Made by a program: the position numbers and the translations under genes. From contig JAIXMN010000005.1 in NCBI GenBank assembly GCA_025716815.1, forward strand, positions 558,001 to 622,000: a DNA stretch of 64,000 bases, given 5' to 3'. This stretch comes from Dichotomocladium elegans. Its lineage: Eukaryota > Mucoromycota > Mucoromycetes > Mucorales > Lichtheimiaceae. This document shows positions 21,358-33,200 of the stretch, one piece after another. The notes beneath the pieces were generated by a model, which ran no database searches, was not told where the DNA came from, and was given only the letters and a program-made list of their open reading frames with translations. The number at the start of each line of letters is the position of its first letter. The first letter of the stretch is position 1.

Positions 21358-24300
21358 ATGTCCCATAACATACGCTCTAGCGTTTTTAGTCCAAATGTCG
21401 TTCGCGAATTGACTGACAAAACTTATGATCGTCGCAAGGTCGCTGCCCTGGAAGTGGAGAGGCAAGTTGGTCCGTTTCACTCTTCCCCTTTGCTAATGAA
21501 TAGCACCAACTCACCTCCCGTAACAGCCTGGTCAAGGAAACAAAGGAAGACCCCGAAAAGATAACCCTCGTCATCGACGAGCTTGTCCAGGACTTTGTTT
21601 ATTCAAGCGACTTTAACGCCCAATGCGGCGGCTTGATCAGTCTGGCTGCCACAGCCATCGCTCTCGGCCCTGTAAGATGCGCCTATTTTCCTTGTCTCTC
21701 TCTCTCTCGTTTTCTTATCTGCCTAAGCTCTCTTGTATTCGTGTCATACTCAATATTCAATGATTTCGCAGGATGTTGCACCCTATCTTGACACTGTTGT
21801 ACCCCTATTCTAACAAGCATGAACAGCAAGGAATCTAGGGTCCGCTATTACGCGTGCGAGTGCATGTATAATGTTGCCAAAGTTTCCAAGGGGGAGCTGC
21901 TTCGGTTCTTCAATAGCTTGTTTGAAACCCTGTGCATGGTAGGTAAACAAGATCAAGCGTATACTACACACGCATGGCAAATCGAAATGGTTTTTGCACT
22001 TTTCATTTTACGTACATATGAAAAGCTTTCCGCAGACACCGAATACTCGGTGCGAAATGGCCGTGATATCCTGGACCGGCTGATTAAGGAAATTGTGTTC
22101 GAGCTAGCTGCAACTTACATCTCCCCGCACGGTGGAGAGTCGAGAACCGAAAACACAAAGGCCTTTTCGCTTGACCTATTTGTGCCGCTTCTGAGACGTC
22201 ACGTCTACAGCCACAATCCACTTGAGCGCCTGTATGTCATGTCGTGGATGGACGTTCTCGACTCGGTTCCAGGGCTTGGCTTTTTTCAGTACCTACCAGA
22301 CTTTCTCGACGGGTTGATCCGTTATCTCGGAGATGCCAAACAGCCTGTCCGTGCCAGTGCACGGTTGCTGCTTTCTAAATTCTTTCATGAGGTCCAGCAA
22401 ATGTCTCATGACAATAATGGAAAAGACCGTGGCAATGGCACAGATAAGGCTGTAGCTATACCGGAGAATCCTATGGGAGGACGCGACAGGCTGGTCACGG
22501 ACATGGACAACGTTGACAGCAAGTTGGAGCATCAGCATCAGCAGGAGATTAGCTGGAGCAGCATACAGTACAGCCGGATTATTGAGATCCTCATCCCACA
22601 TTTGTCTTCGCCAAAGGAAGACATTCAGCGAACCGCTCTCCAGTGGACCATCGAGTTTATTGCAATCACAAAAAACATCATCATTCAATACACACCGCGA
22701 ATCATCGTTGCTGTCCTCCCTTTACTAGAACATCCGGTCCCTACAATCAGTGCATTTGCGAACGAGACTAACAGAAACTTACAAAAGATTGTGGTGGAAG
22801 CACCTGCTATATCGGATCCTGTTAACAATTCAAACGATTGGACTACTCTACCATCCGAATCGAAAGACGAGCATCTTGATAACAGTAGCAACGGTGGCCT
22901 TGTAGGCACTCTGAACTCTCAACGCCGGACTCTCCGTTTTGGAAAGCGCCCAGGAGCATTGCAAAGCGGTCTCTTTGATTATCACCAAACGGTCATCAAT
23001 CTTCGGCTCCAGCTCCTGAGCGAGCAAAAATTGACGCGCATCGCGAGTATAGAATGGTTCCTCCTCCTCTACAGAAAAACACCCGAAAAGGTCAGTTCGG
23101 TTTGCTTTTTATGATGGTTATTCATTAAAGGGCTGAAAAGAATTGCATTATATATACCTAGATGAAAATGTTCACAGAGGGAACCTTGTCCGTCCTCCTA
23201 AAGACATTGCGAGATTCATCTGAGCAAGTAAGTAAGCATACCAACGATGGCCAAACAAGACCGTCAACTTAAAATGTAGATCAGGTTGTGCGACGCGATC
23301 TTGAGCTTATCGCCGAGATATGCTCTCACGTGGATGAAGCGAATTTCTACAAGATCTTCAAGAACTTGCTCTACTGCTTTGAGGCAAACCGTCGCTTGTT
23401 AGAGTCTCGTGGAACACTTGTGATTCGCGAGCTCTGTGCTCTTTTAGGCTCTGAAAAGATTTATTGTACGATTGCAAAGATACTCGAGGATGAAGTGGTA
23501 GGATTTTCTATTAACGTTGACTGTATCTACCCTTTGAGTGACTTCAGTGATAGAATTTGGAATTTGCGAGCCTGTTGGTCCAGAATCTAATGATCATTAT
23601 GATCACTTCAGAGGAGCTCAAAACCTTAAGGCATCAACTGAGATCTCTTGACACCAAGGTTTGCAAATAAGATCTCTCTGTTAAATATGTATCCTCACCC
23701 GATGTTAGGATGGACAAAGGCTTTTCCTTACTCTCTACCGATCCTGGTCACACAATGTGATCGCAGCCATTTCGCTAGCACTAGTCGCTGAAGCGTATGA
23801 GCATGCGGCAAATATGCTCCAGATATTGTGAGTAGTGCCCAACCGAATATGCATACGCAGTCATGTCATGCGTACTCACATGAGATTTGTAAATCGGTGT
23901 AGTGCGGATATTGAGGTGACTGTACCGATGCTGATACAGCTCGATCAACTCGTACAGCTTTTGGAATCCCCTGTTTTTACATGCAAGTATCCATGCATGT
24001 CTCAACGATGTTCGCAAAGGATGAACTAACTTCGAGACGGGTGTGGCTGATGTCAAAGACCTGCGACTTCAGCTACTAGAACCTGACAAATATCCGCATC
24101 TGTTAAAGTGCCTGTATGGCATCTTCATGCTCCTTCCTCAGTCATGTGCATTCAGCACCTTGCGAAGTCGGTTGAACAGCGCATCATCACTTGGATTTCT
24201 GCATGCGATGCCGAAAAGGTAGTCAATGGGTGCTGGAAAAACATTTATGAAGTGACCAGGATCTTACTCATGGAAACAATAGCCCAAAGCCCCATCATGT

Positions 24301-24508
24301 ATCACCTAATACATCGACGCATCGCGTTTCCTCACGATGGATCGGAAGTAGTAGTAGCCCATCAAAACATCTTGAAGAAGAAAACAGGATAAAGTTCGAT
24401 GATCTGTTGCAGCATCTAAGGCTAGTGCAGCAAAAACACGAGCAATACAGCAGATCTCAATGTAATGATGAGCCTCGTTCTCACCACGCAGATGCACTTC
24501 ACAGCTAA
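21358..24508 (+). CDS. VAC14: VAC14, scaffold of the PI(3,5)P2 kinase complex (one apparent frameshift)
   Basis: HEAT-repeat scaffold that holds FAB1/PIKfyve and FIG4 on the vacuole/endosome. Exons: 21358-21461, 21527-21671, 21772-21938, 22026-23090, 23162-23227, 23285-23497, 23554-23658, 23709-23827, 23903-23982, 24059-24218, 24283-24508; about 816 aa (human 782). Diagnostic blocks are SRVRYYACECMYNVAKV, NGRDILDRLIKEIV, VMSWMDVLDSVPG, QLDQLVQLLESPVFTYLRLQ, LLEPDKYPHLLKCLYG, and the C-terminal FDDLLQHLRLVQQKHEQ. Introns 1 and 9 use GC donors (AG|GCAAGT, T|GCAAGT); the second restores the Tyr in VFTYLRL. At 21802-21805 the frame slips: a C run of four where five would give VVPPILTSMNSKES. Intron 21939-22025 is 87 nt, in frame and stopless. 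Confidence 0.93.
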
Positions 24509-24846
24509 CTGCCGTTCTTTCCTTAGCGATGTGTTCTGAAAGTCAATAAAATGTGTCGCGTATATCAATCCCAAAGGTTCCGCGTTCTATGGGAAAAAAT
24601 AGCGGTGTGAGGCAGTGGCGGATGCTTTGAAGCGCGTTACGCTTCCTCACCAGAGCAGGAGGTTCAGTGACGGCACGCGTAGGGACCGCAGGTATCAATG
24701 GAAGTGTGTGGTCTGGGTTTGAAATGAAAACGAGAGGCACCCTCTTTTCGGGACTCTCTGATTCTCACTCTCTCGTCTTGGGGAGGGGCGGGGGGGGCGG
24801 GCGGCTAGCACGCGCTGTTTTTTCCGAACGGGGTCTGTCAGCCACC
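24509..24846. other. Intergenic spacer between VAC14 and prefoldin gene
   Basis: No gene is supported. A G-run lies near 24785-24800, just upstream of the prefoldin start. Confidence 0.5.
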
Positions 24847-25527
24847 ATGTCGAGCAAGAAGCCATCGGAAGCCGAGATTACGCAACAAGCAAGTGAAATT
24901 GGTCGGCAGGCATGAGTGCAACGCAATGGATTAACTCAGAAAGCAGTATAACAGACTCAAGAATGAGTTGCAGCAATTAGCCCAAAAGGTTGGCGAACTC
25001 GAATCCGAGATTGAGGAACACAAGTAACGTGATCATCCAAACCTGCGATGAGAAAGGATAGGCGGTGGAGAAGAAAAAAAAAAGCAGAGTCCGCGATTAA
25101 CAGTGCATCGGGAAAACGATGCTTTATAAAAGACTAGTGATTGACAGTATTTCGCCTCTGGAACCCGAGCGCAAGTGTTTCCGTATGGTAGGTGGTGTGC
25201 TTGTGGAGCGCACTGTGAAAGAAGTCCTGCCGGCGCTCGAGACCAACTTTAACGGCGTAAGCATCCATAACTCTCTCGTCAAATGTCCCACATTGTTTAC
25301 ATCCACCTTGCCCTCCCCATCCACTCTTGCTCTCCCGTGCTTACCTCCAAATGATGACCCACCCCTCTTTTTCTCTCTCTCTCTCTTTCTTTTTTTTTTA
25401 CTAACACCCATGCCTGTGTTAGATTCAGCAAGTAATTCAGTCGCTGCTGCAGACCTACAAGCGCAAGGAACAAGAGTTCCAAGATTTCCAAAAGAAGCAC
25501 AATATCCAGATGGTCACCAAGCAATAA
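24847..25527 (+). CDS. GIM4: Prefoldin subunit 2
   Basis: Beta-type subunit of the hexameric prefoldin chaperone, which passes unfolded actin and tubulin to CCT. Exons 24847-24888, 24947-25023, 25133-25256 and 25423-25527 give 115 aa. The core motif KCFRMVGGVLVERTVKEVLP (beta hairpins) is nearly identical to the human subunit. It is flanked by two coiled-coil helices (YNRLKNELQQLAQKVGELES and IQQVIQSLLQTYKRKEQEFQ) and the ending KKHNIQMV. The first intron (24889-24946) needs a GC donor (CAA|GCAAGT), because the GT two bases on leads to an immediate stop. The ATG sits in a strong context, GCCACCATG. Confidence 0.96.
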
Positions 25528-27270
25528 AGCAAAGAAGGATAAAAAAAGAGAGAAAGCTGATTGATGCTGTAGATGGGGGGTGTACGCAGCTTTACCATCT
25601 AGACAAACATCATGTTCGTTTGGGTATATTGAACCTACCTTGTATTGTATGATGGTGCACGCGCTTCTTTCTTTCTTTCTATATCTCTCTTTGTATGTGT
25701 GTGTGGGTAGATACGGCGGATCAAGCAAGAAAAAGGGACGTCCCGAAACAATGTGTTCAAGTGACATCGATCAGTTCCTGCTGCTGCAAGGATTGAAAGG
25801 GCATGTCATGTTCCACAGGCGAGAGGGGGAAACTCGCCCTTCTTAGATCTTTCAACAATGCTCCCGATCCAATCTTTGCCGCGCATTATCGACTTTGCAA
25901 TACGAAGCAGGTGAGAGAATCTGCATCGAAGCTCCTCGTGAGACGTTCGATTGCCGTGTTCGGGCAGTTGCGGCGCCACCCACAATTTCCCACCTTTTGA
26001 ACCTGTCAAATGATTTTCCCCCATCGGTTTGAAGGTGAGGAAGTGCACTATAGTACAAGGTAAGGCCCGAATGAGCTGCTCCAGTCGAGTACGATACATT
26101 GCAAAGCGTGGTGGTGGAGGGGGTGGGCGGCGCAAGAGAGGGCGATGATACTACAGTTTAACCAGTAGCGCAACACTGCAGTATGGGGGACAATGGGAAT
26201 TTAGGACTTCCTAAGCCTCCATCCCGATATTTTACAAAATACATGTGCTATAATCGCAAAAGTGCGTGGTTTCTTCCTTGGCGTGTGAAGGACGGAGGGG
26301 TGAGGAAGCTCCGTACTCGATCCCATTTCTATGCCCCTCTCTATGTTACTTGTCTTTAAACCATAGGTCGTTTCACAGATCGTTATATTTATACGCTATC
26401 CTGGTGCATATATATGTGTGTGTGTGCGAAATGTACTGTTTTACTCCATAAATGACATGATCACAATTGGTTGCAGGTCCTTTGCTGGGACACCATCAAT
26501 TGTAACCGACCCGACGGCGAGACGCTAGTACACAAGTGAGGTTAAAGACCGTTGGCAAGGCCTGCCGTTGGGTTATCAGCAGGACTGGATTGGACTCGAT
26601 CGGCATTGCACCGGGTATGGCAGCCTCATATAAGCAATATATATATATATATATATATATCAGTAGCTCCCCCCCCCCTTTGTCTTCCACCACTGAACAT
26701 TGTTGGGGGGGGGAGGTAGAAGAGAAGGAGGTGATGGATTTGTGTCACGTGCGCTCGAAGCATTCGATAGTTGACTGGTCGCGTACAGCACACCCGTGCA
26801 ATTTGTTCGGACTGCCAATCTTGCCTTTGTGGAACCTTGACGTGGAGAAGGATGCTTCTGTTACCATCACACCAGCATTCGTCCCACGGTGCTGTCTTTC
26901 TTTGACCGCTATGTGAAAAGCGTATTTTGCCACATTTCACGCGCACAAGCACAATCAACAAAACCTTTTTTTTTCTCAAGCTCACCATGTACAATGCGAT
27001 AAGACGATGATAATAAGACGCCGTTATCAGCAAAAATGGCATCTCCTATTTTGTCCGGTCGCACAACCTTTACCTCTACCGAGAGGCCAAACGATGATGA
27101 GAAGGGGGGGGGAAAGAAAAAAGAGAGGTTCGAGTATGACATATATAAATGTTACGGTCCTTCGTCGGATCCAATACTAGTAACCAAACTGTAACATCGC
27201 TTTTTCTCCTTCTTCCACCACCCCAACCTCTTCGTGGCCATATTCACTTGAGAGCCAGTTTAACAGAGTC
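25528..27270. other. 1.7 kb intergenic region with AT microsatellite
   Basis: No gene is supported. It contains (AT)n at about 26638-26661, a C-run at 26670-26680 and a G-run near 26705. A minus-strand frame at 26135-25806 has a plausible segment (LRCRFSHLLRIAKSIMRGKD) but no recognised family and no clear start, so it is left uncalled. The right end should hold the permease promoter. Confidence 0.5.
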
Positions 27271-29359
27271 ATGGTCAACAAGCATGAGACGCACACGGAT
27301 GAGATGGACGAAAAAGGAGTCTATGAAGACGAAGAGCCAGGTTTAGTGGAGGAACAGAGCGAACATCCGAGAGGAAACCAGTTAAAGCGCAGTCTGAAGA
27401 GCAGACATTTGTCTGTATGTTGTTTGATCTAGTGGCTTGCCCCTCCCCCACCCCACCCAGCCAAGAAAAAGAAACATAGATTAATATGATAGAGTAGATG
27501 ATCTCTCTAGGAGGTGTAATTGGCCAAGGTCTCTTCTTGTCTGCGGGTGGTAATCTTTATCAAGGCGGTCCTGCCGGTGCTTTGATTGGTGAGTCCATCT
27601 TTGTGTCTATACATACACTCTTTGGAATTGCTAACAATTTCCTTTTATCGTTTCGATAGCCTATGCTATTATCGGATTCATTGTCTTTTGGGTCGCCTAC
27701 TCGTTGGGTGAGATGGCTACATACATTCCTGTAAGGAATACCATCAAGCATCCATCATCATCGATATATATATTAAAATGCGTCTACCTCAGGTCTCGGG
27801 TTCCTTCACGATCTTTTGCAGACGATTTGTTGACACCTCTTTCGGTGCCATGATCGGCTATAACTATTGGTATGATAATCCCATCACACACGCATACGCA
27901 TACACCGGGCCACAAACAAAATGGGGTCAATGGCTGAATCAGGTGTTTGATAGGGCATGTTGGGCTATCATTGTCGCAGCCGAACTTGTTGCGTTGCCTC
28001 TTGTTATGCAATTCTGGACTGATAAGGTGCCCGATTGGGCATGTAGGTTTTGCAAAAAGTTCAATCCGTTGTCTAAAAACGAGCATTTCTCACACCCACC
28101 CTCTCCACTCTTTTCACTTCAAGGGTCCCTTATCTGGCTGGTCGCAATCTTTATCTTGAACGTTTTCGGTGCCCGATCGTACGGCGAAGCAGAGTATTGG
28201 TTCAGTATGATCAAGGTGCTCACTATCATTATCTTCATCATTGTCGGTGCCTTTATCTCTGGCGGTGTTATTGGGTACAGTAAAATCTGGTGCTGTGCGA
28301 TCAGTGTGTGTGCGCGCACTGTGGCGGTGCAGAGCGACTTGCTGAATGCATTATATATTGCATAGTGACGAGGTGTACGGGTTCAAGCACTGGGCGAACG
28401 GTGGTGCTTTCCCTCATGGTGCGCTGGGCGTGATCAATTCGCTCGTCCTGGCCTCGTTTTCCATGCAGGGCACGGAGATCATTGGTATCACTGCGGGCGA
28501 GTGCAGCAACCCGGCGAAGCAGGTGCCACGCGCGATAAAAAATGTGTTTTGGCGCATTGTCATTTTCTATCTCTGCTCGGTCTTCATCATGGGCCAGATC
28601 ATTCCGTGGAACGACCCGCACAACCTGAACACGTCTTCGAAGGATGTCACTGTCTCGCCTTTTACGCTAGTCTTTGAGAAAGGCAGTCTGGAGAGCGTCG
28701 CGCACATTATGAATGTCGTCATTCTAATCACCGTCCTGTCCTGCGCCAACAGCGGTCTCTATGTCGCGACCCGGACGTTGCTTGCCCTCTCCCAGGAGGG
28801 AATTGCGTGGAAACGCCTGTCGTACATTGACAGGCGCGGTGTGCCTCTCTGGTCTCTGGTGTGCACTGCGCTCGTCAGTGTCATCACCTTCATCACCTCC
28901 TTGATTCCCGGCAAGTACCTCTACGTGGTCTTGACCAGTCTCTCTGGCGTCGCTGGTTTTGTCACCTGGGCCGGTATTGCCTACGCCCATTTCCGCTTCC
29001 GCAAGGCCTGCAAGGTCCAGAATAAGGACCGAAGTGTGATCCCGATGCACGCGCCCCTCCATCCCTTTGGCGACCTGTTCGCTATCGTCGCGTGCATTGT
29101 CTGCTCCCTCATCACCGGCTACTCCTACTTTAGCCCCGCCGATCCTGTCGGTCTTGTGGGTAACTATGCTGGCCTGATCCTCTGTGCCATTGGCTGGGCT
29201 ATCACAAAGTGGTATACCAAATCAACCCTCGTTCCCTATGCGGAAATGGATCTCGACACCGGCGTCTCTAAGCAGCTTGGACTCGACGATGCCACGTCGG
29301 ATATCACTGGACCCTGGTACGTCCGTCTTTGGAAACGGCTTGTCATCATCTTCACTTGA
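27271..29359 (+). CDS. Amino-acid permease of the fungal YAT/AAP (APC superfamily) type
   Basis: Proton-coupled plasma-membrane amino-acid importer. Exons 27271-27414, 27498-27588, 27660-27730, 27793-27869, 27954-28042, 28124-28274 and 28366-29359 join to 538 aa, with about twelve hydrophobic segments after a charged N-terminus. Family motifs are MISLGGVIGQGLFLSAGG in helix 1, YSLGEMATYIPVSGSF, a substrate-site block GTEIIGITAGECSNPAKQVP in helix 6, and SQEGIAWKRLSYIDRRGVPL. The N-terminal tail is rich in Glu and Lys, consistent with ubiquitin-dependent turnover in this family, though that is inference. Substrate specificity (basic versus general) cannot be told from sequence alone. All introns are GT-AG. 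Confidence 0.94.
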
Positions 29360-30243
29360 AATTTTTTTTTATCATCCTGTAAACATGATCTCTTCTTTCT
29401 CCTCCCCTCGCCCTTACGCATGCATTTATCTGTATTCTCTTATATTACCACGGTTACTTAATAATACACACATACACAACGCGGCTGTTCTTTTTCTCTT
29501 CTCTTTTTTATCCATGTCTTCTCCCATCCTCCATATAATGAATATAAATAGTGATAAAACGGTGGATTTAAAAAAAAGCCGGAAGGTGTTTTTTTTTTGG
29601 TAGTGTTCACCCTTCTGCAGCATGCTCGTCTTGCCCATCCATCCAACTCAGGTGCGATAAGAATCCAGGTTGGCTGTTAAGATAGTTCCTTTTGGCCAAG
29701 GTGAAAGTACAAAAGTCATCAAAAAGGTTCCTATGCGCAAGTGCCAACCAGATTGTGGGGGGGTGGACGGGGCACATTGCTGCCCTGGTCACCTGGTGCT
29801 TTTTGGAACGTTTCACTTGGACCAGCCAGGTGGTGGTGATGATGAAAGGTTTGTGGGTGAAGAGGACAGGCACTTCAAGGTTTTACGCGAATGGATGGGC
29901 GAATGTGAGGGGCTTCATAGATGATGTAACCGAAAGGAATCAAGCACACCTGTTTCGCTGTGTTTGTGAAAAAAGAGGGGAGGGCAGCCTTTTCTCATTT
30001 CATACTGTAAAGCCCTCCGATGAAAATTTGCACAGGCTATCTTTGCTTCGATGGCTGTCATTGCTGTTCAGCCAAGGGGAGTATTCTTTCCCACCCCTCT
30101 TCCACATTTTTCGTGGTGCTTGGCTATTTGAAGCGGAGGATTTTTTCATTCGACTGCATGAATTTTTTGCTCTTTGTTCGTTCCAACACAGCAACGAGTG
30201 CAAAACCAAGTTCACGCTCCATTTTGGTCTTCACCGCTTCGGC
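29360..30243. other. Region upstream of the adenylyl cyclase
   Basis: No separate gene is supported. A plus-strand frame is open from about 29692 straight into the first cyclase exon without a stop, so an upstream ATG (for example near 29842) could lengthen the cyclase by up to about 130 residues. The extra sequence is Phe/Leu/Arg-rich and unlike sAC N-termini, so I treat it as leader. Overlapping minus-strand frames have no recognisable product. Confidence 0.5.
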
Positions 30244-33200
30244 ATGGCCAACATTGCTCCCTACATTCCAAAAGCAAGCATTCCCATTCATTGCGCATGT
30301 CTTGGCCCCCCCATCACCACCACCACCTGTGCTCATTCCGAAAGTCTCTTCCTCCCTTCACTCTTTCTGTATAGTTCGTCCGCTCACTCCACGCTAACGA
30401 GGATAATGTCAAGATTCCATACCAAATGACTCAATTCGGCGTAGTTCTCATGGTGGACGTGACAGGCAAGTTCTTGCTGGTTTGGTTGACAAAAAAGAGG
30501 GACGCGCCACTCACCGCAGCGAGAGTTTGACGTATATATATATAGGGTTCAGCACAGTAGGTTGAAGAAAGTCCGCGGGCACGTGCGCGCGCGCGCTTGT
30601 GTGTGTGCGTGTTACATGCCAATTGCGTCTGGTATAACTAAGCCTTTATAAAAATGCAGTTGATGACGTTTGCGACTGAGAAAGGTGAATCAGGTGCAGA
30701 AGCTATTGCGCTAGAGGTTGGGGCCTACATGGGCGAGGTATAATGCAAAAAGAGTTAGAGTAATAGATGTTTGGTAGTGGCTGCGGGGGATCAGAGGTTA
30801 CAGCTACTGATGATATACTTGTTTCAGTGTATCCAAATTATTGAGCATTATGGTGGCGACGTAGTCAAAGTAAGTTGAGGGAAGGGGGTGGCATAGGATA
30901 AAGTAGAACAGTATGTCATGTTAAGAACCTAAGACTAGTTCCTTGGAGATGCAGTCCTTGTTTGTTTCCAGCCCAACGTATACAATCAATCTCCAGGCAC
31001 CCGCTCAAACTCTCATGGCCGCTCCCGCAGTGTCTCTGACCGAAAGAAAAATATCCTAACTCGGCGCGCGGTTGAATGTGGCATGCAACTGCTCTTGCGG
31101 CTCTCCCATTACCGTGTTTATTTAACAGCCGAGGAGCGGACGAAACATCGCAGAGATAATGGCGAAATTGACCGTCGGCCTTCTGCGACTGGGATGGCTG
31201 GCGGAGAATCGCACGCCACCGTGTTCGACCTCAGTAAGAATATGATTGATGACTCATCAGAGACAAGCTCGGATATACAAGGTTGGTCCATGTCCTACAA
31301 GCGTTATGATCTGCGAAGGCTCTTTCGCCGGTGGCGAAAACCAGTAACTGAAAAAAGGCGGCCTAGCGATGAGAGCACCTCGACGGTCCGGAATCTTACC
31401 GAGATCGACCTTGAGCTGCATATTTCGCTCTCATGTGGCGAGGTCACGAATGTTATCCTCGGCAAACTGGAGGCGGACGAGTCGGACAAGAGTTGGACAG
31501 CGTCCTATCGGCTCTTTCCGCCCGGCGGTGTGCCGTCCTCACCTTCATCGTCCGTAAGCCATGAAACGACCGCGAGCAGCCGTGACAGCGCCGAAATACA
31601 GCCTAGCGACCATTATGTAAAGTATCATGGGCGTCTCGAGTACGCTATCGGTGGCCCTGTGGTTGAGTCTCTCGACGAAGCCTTGTCGGTTGCCAAAGCA
31701 GGCGAAATGAGCATTACTCCAGAAGCCTATGAAATTATCCAGCATCAGTCTCTAGACTATCTTGTATACGACCGTCGACGCCAGTTCTACGTTGTTTCTA
31801 ACACGGGCATGGGCAGGCGCCGGTCGAGCAACTCTATCCTACATGGAGCAGCCCTTCTCTCACATCTAGACCACAAGCCAAGAGCAGACAATGCTAGATC
31901 TCGAGATCCCATTCCCTCCATGCTCTCTCCAGACTCCCTCTTGCCGCGTGTCCGAGATACGGCTTCTATGGAAGTGCCTATGGATAGCTATCCCATGCTC
32001 ATGAAGTATATCAATCGAAGTGCTGCATACCGTCTTCTCCAGAGCCCAGACGGGAATTTTTTACCTCAATTTCGCGAGGCAACGATCATGTTCGTAAGTC
32101 TCGGGAGAGTGCAGGTTGCGTCCGAAGAAGGGCTCCGGATAGCCCAGGATGCGTTGAGTCTTGCTATCAAGGTGCTTGTCCGATACGAAGGCGTTCTCCA
32201 GCAATTTGCCATCGACGACAAAGGTAAGGAGAATAGGATTATAAAAGGGCGGGCTCCTCAACTTATTATTTTCTTATTCAGGGGCCACGATCCTCGGGGT
32301 CTTTGGGTTGCCTCCATTGTCGCACGAGAGGGAGGCTGTTTTTGCGGCCAAGGCAGCCATCGAGCTGCGAGACAAATACCAAGAAATAGAAACGCTTGAC
32401 TTTGCCATTTCCCTTGCAAGCGGCCGAATCTTTACCGCGGTGGTTCCTCAAGGGAATCCGTTCCGGCGAGATCCGGGCATTGCAGGGGACGCTATTATCC
32501 TAGCGGTCCGGATGCTCAAGTTTCCTTTCAGCAAAAAGAATGTGATTTGCGACGCGCCGACACGACAGCAAATCGGCGGTCTCTGCGAATTTGACGATCT
32601 CGGCGAGAATTTCGTCAAGGGCAAGGTCAAGCCTGTGCAGATATACGGCATTAACCGATTTGGCCGGATCAACAAACGAAGGCGTTTGTCTGTCCATCCG
32701 CTCAATGGTGATTTTGTGGGATACACCGACCAGATGAAGGACACAATTGACTTTGCAAATGACTGGGTAGAGGCCCAGAACCACCATTTGCTAGTCATCA
32801 GCGGAGCGTCAGGCACCGGGAAAACGTTCTTTTGTCAGAATTTCCAAAATGCCATCACGTCAACCGATGTTATCTGCTGGTAAGCTTTCTCTCTTTCCTT
32901 GCATGCAAAAGTAAAAAATAACCAAATGGGCTATCCACACCGTCTCTCTTTCTCTCAGTTGGGCATCCTGTACCGAAGGTAAATCACGTCTGGCAGCAGT
33001 CGACCCTGATTCAATATTGATGCTATCTTACCTCTTACAGTCGAGAAAAATACAAAGTATTTTATGGTCAGGAATCTCATGTTTGCGCTATTCGAGCTGT
33101 TTGATACCGTCGATGTTTCGACCCCCCAGCCTCCAATGTCTCGCCCGTACACACGCTTTCAAGATAACTACTCGGGCAATTCGCCTGGCTCGGCCTCATC

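Noticed and set aside
21795..21825. Programmed frameshift or 19-nt intron in VAC14
   Set aside because: No typical slippery site and too short for splicing; a homopolymer length error fits better.
24214..24222. TAG at 24220 as the VAC14 stop codon
   Set aside because: Using AG|GTAGTC as a donor and the AG at 24281-24282 adds a conserved C-terminal exon (FDDLLQHLRLVQQKHE), as in other VAC14 proteins.
29692..30429. 245-codon plus-strand frame as an independent gene
   Set aside because: No ATG at its start and it overlaps the first cyclase exons; the composition is not family-like.
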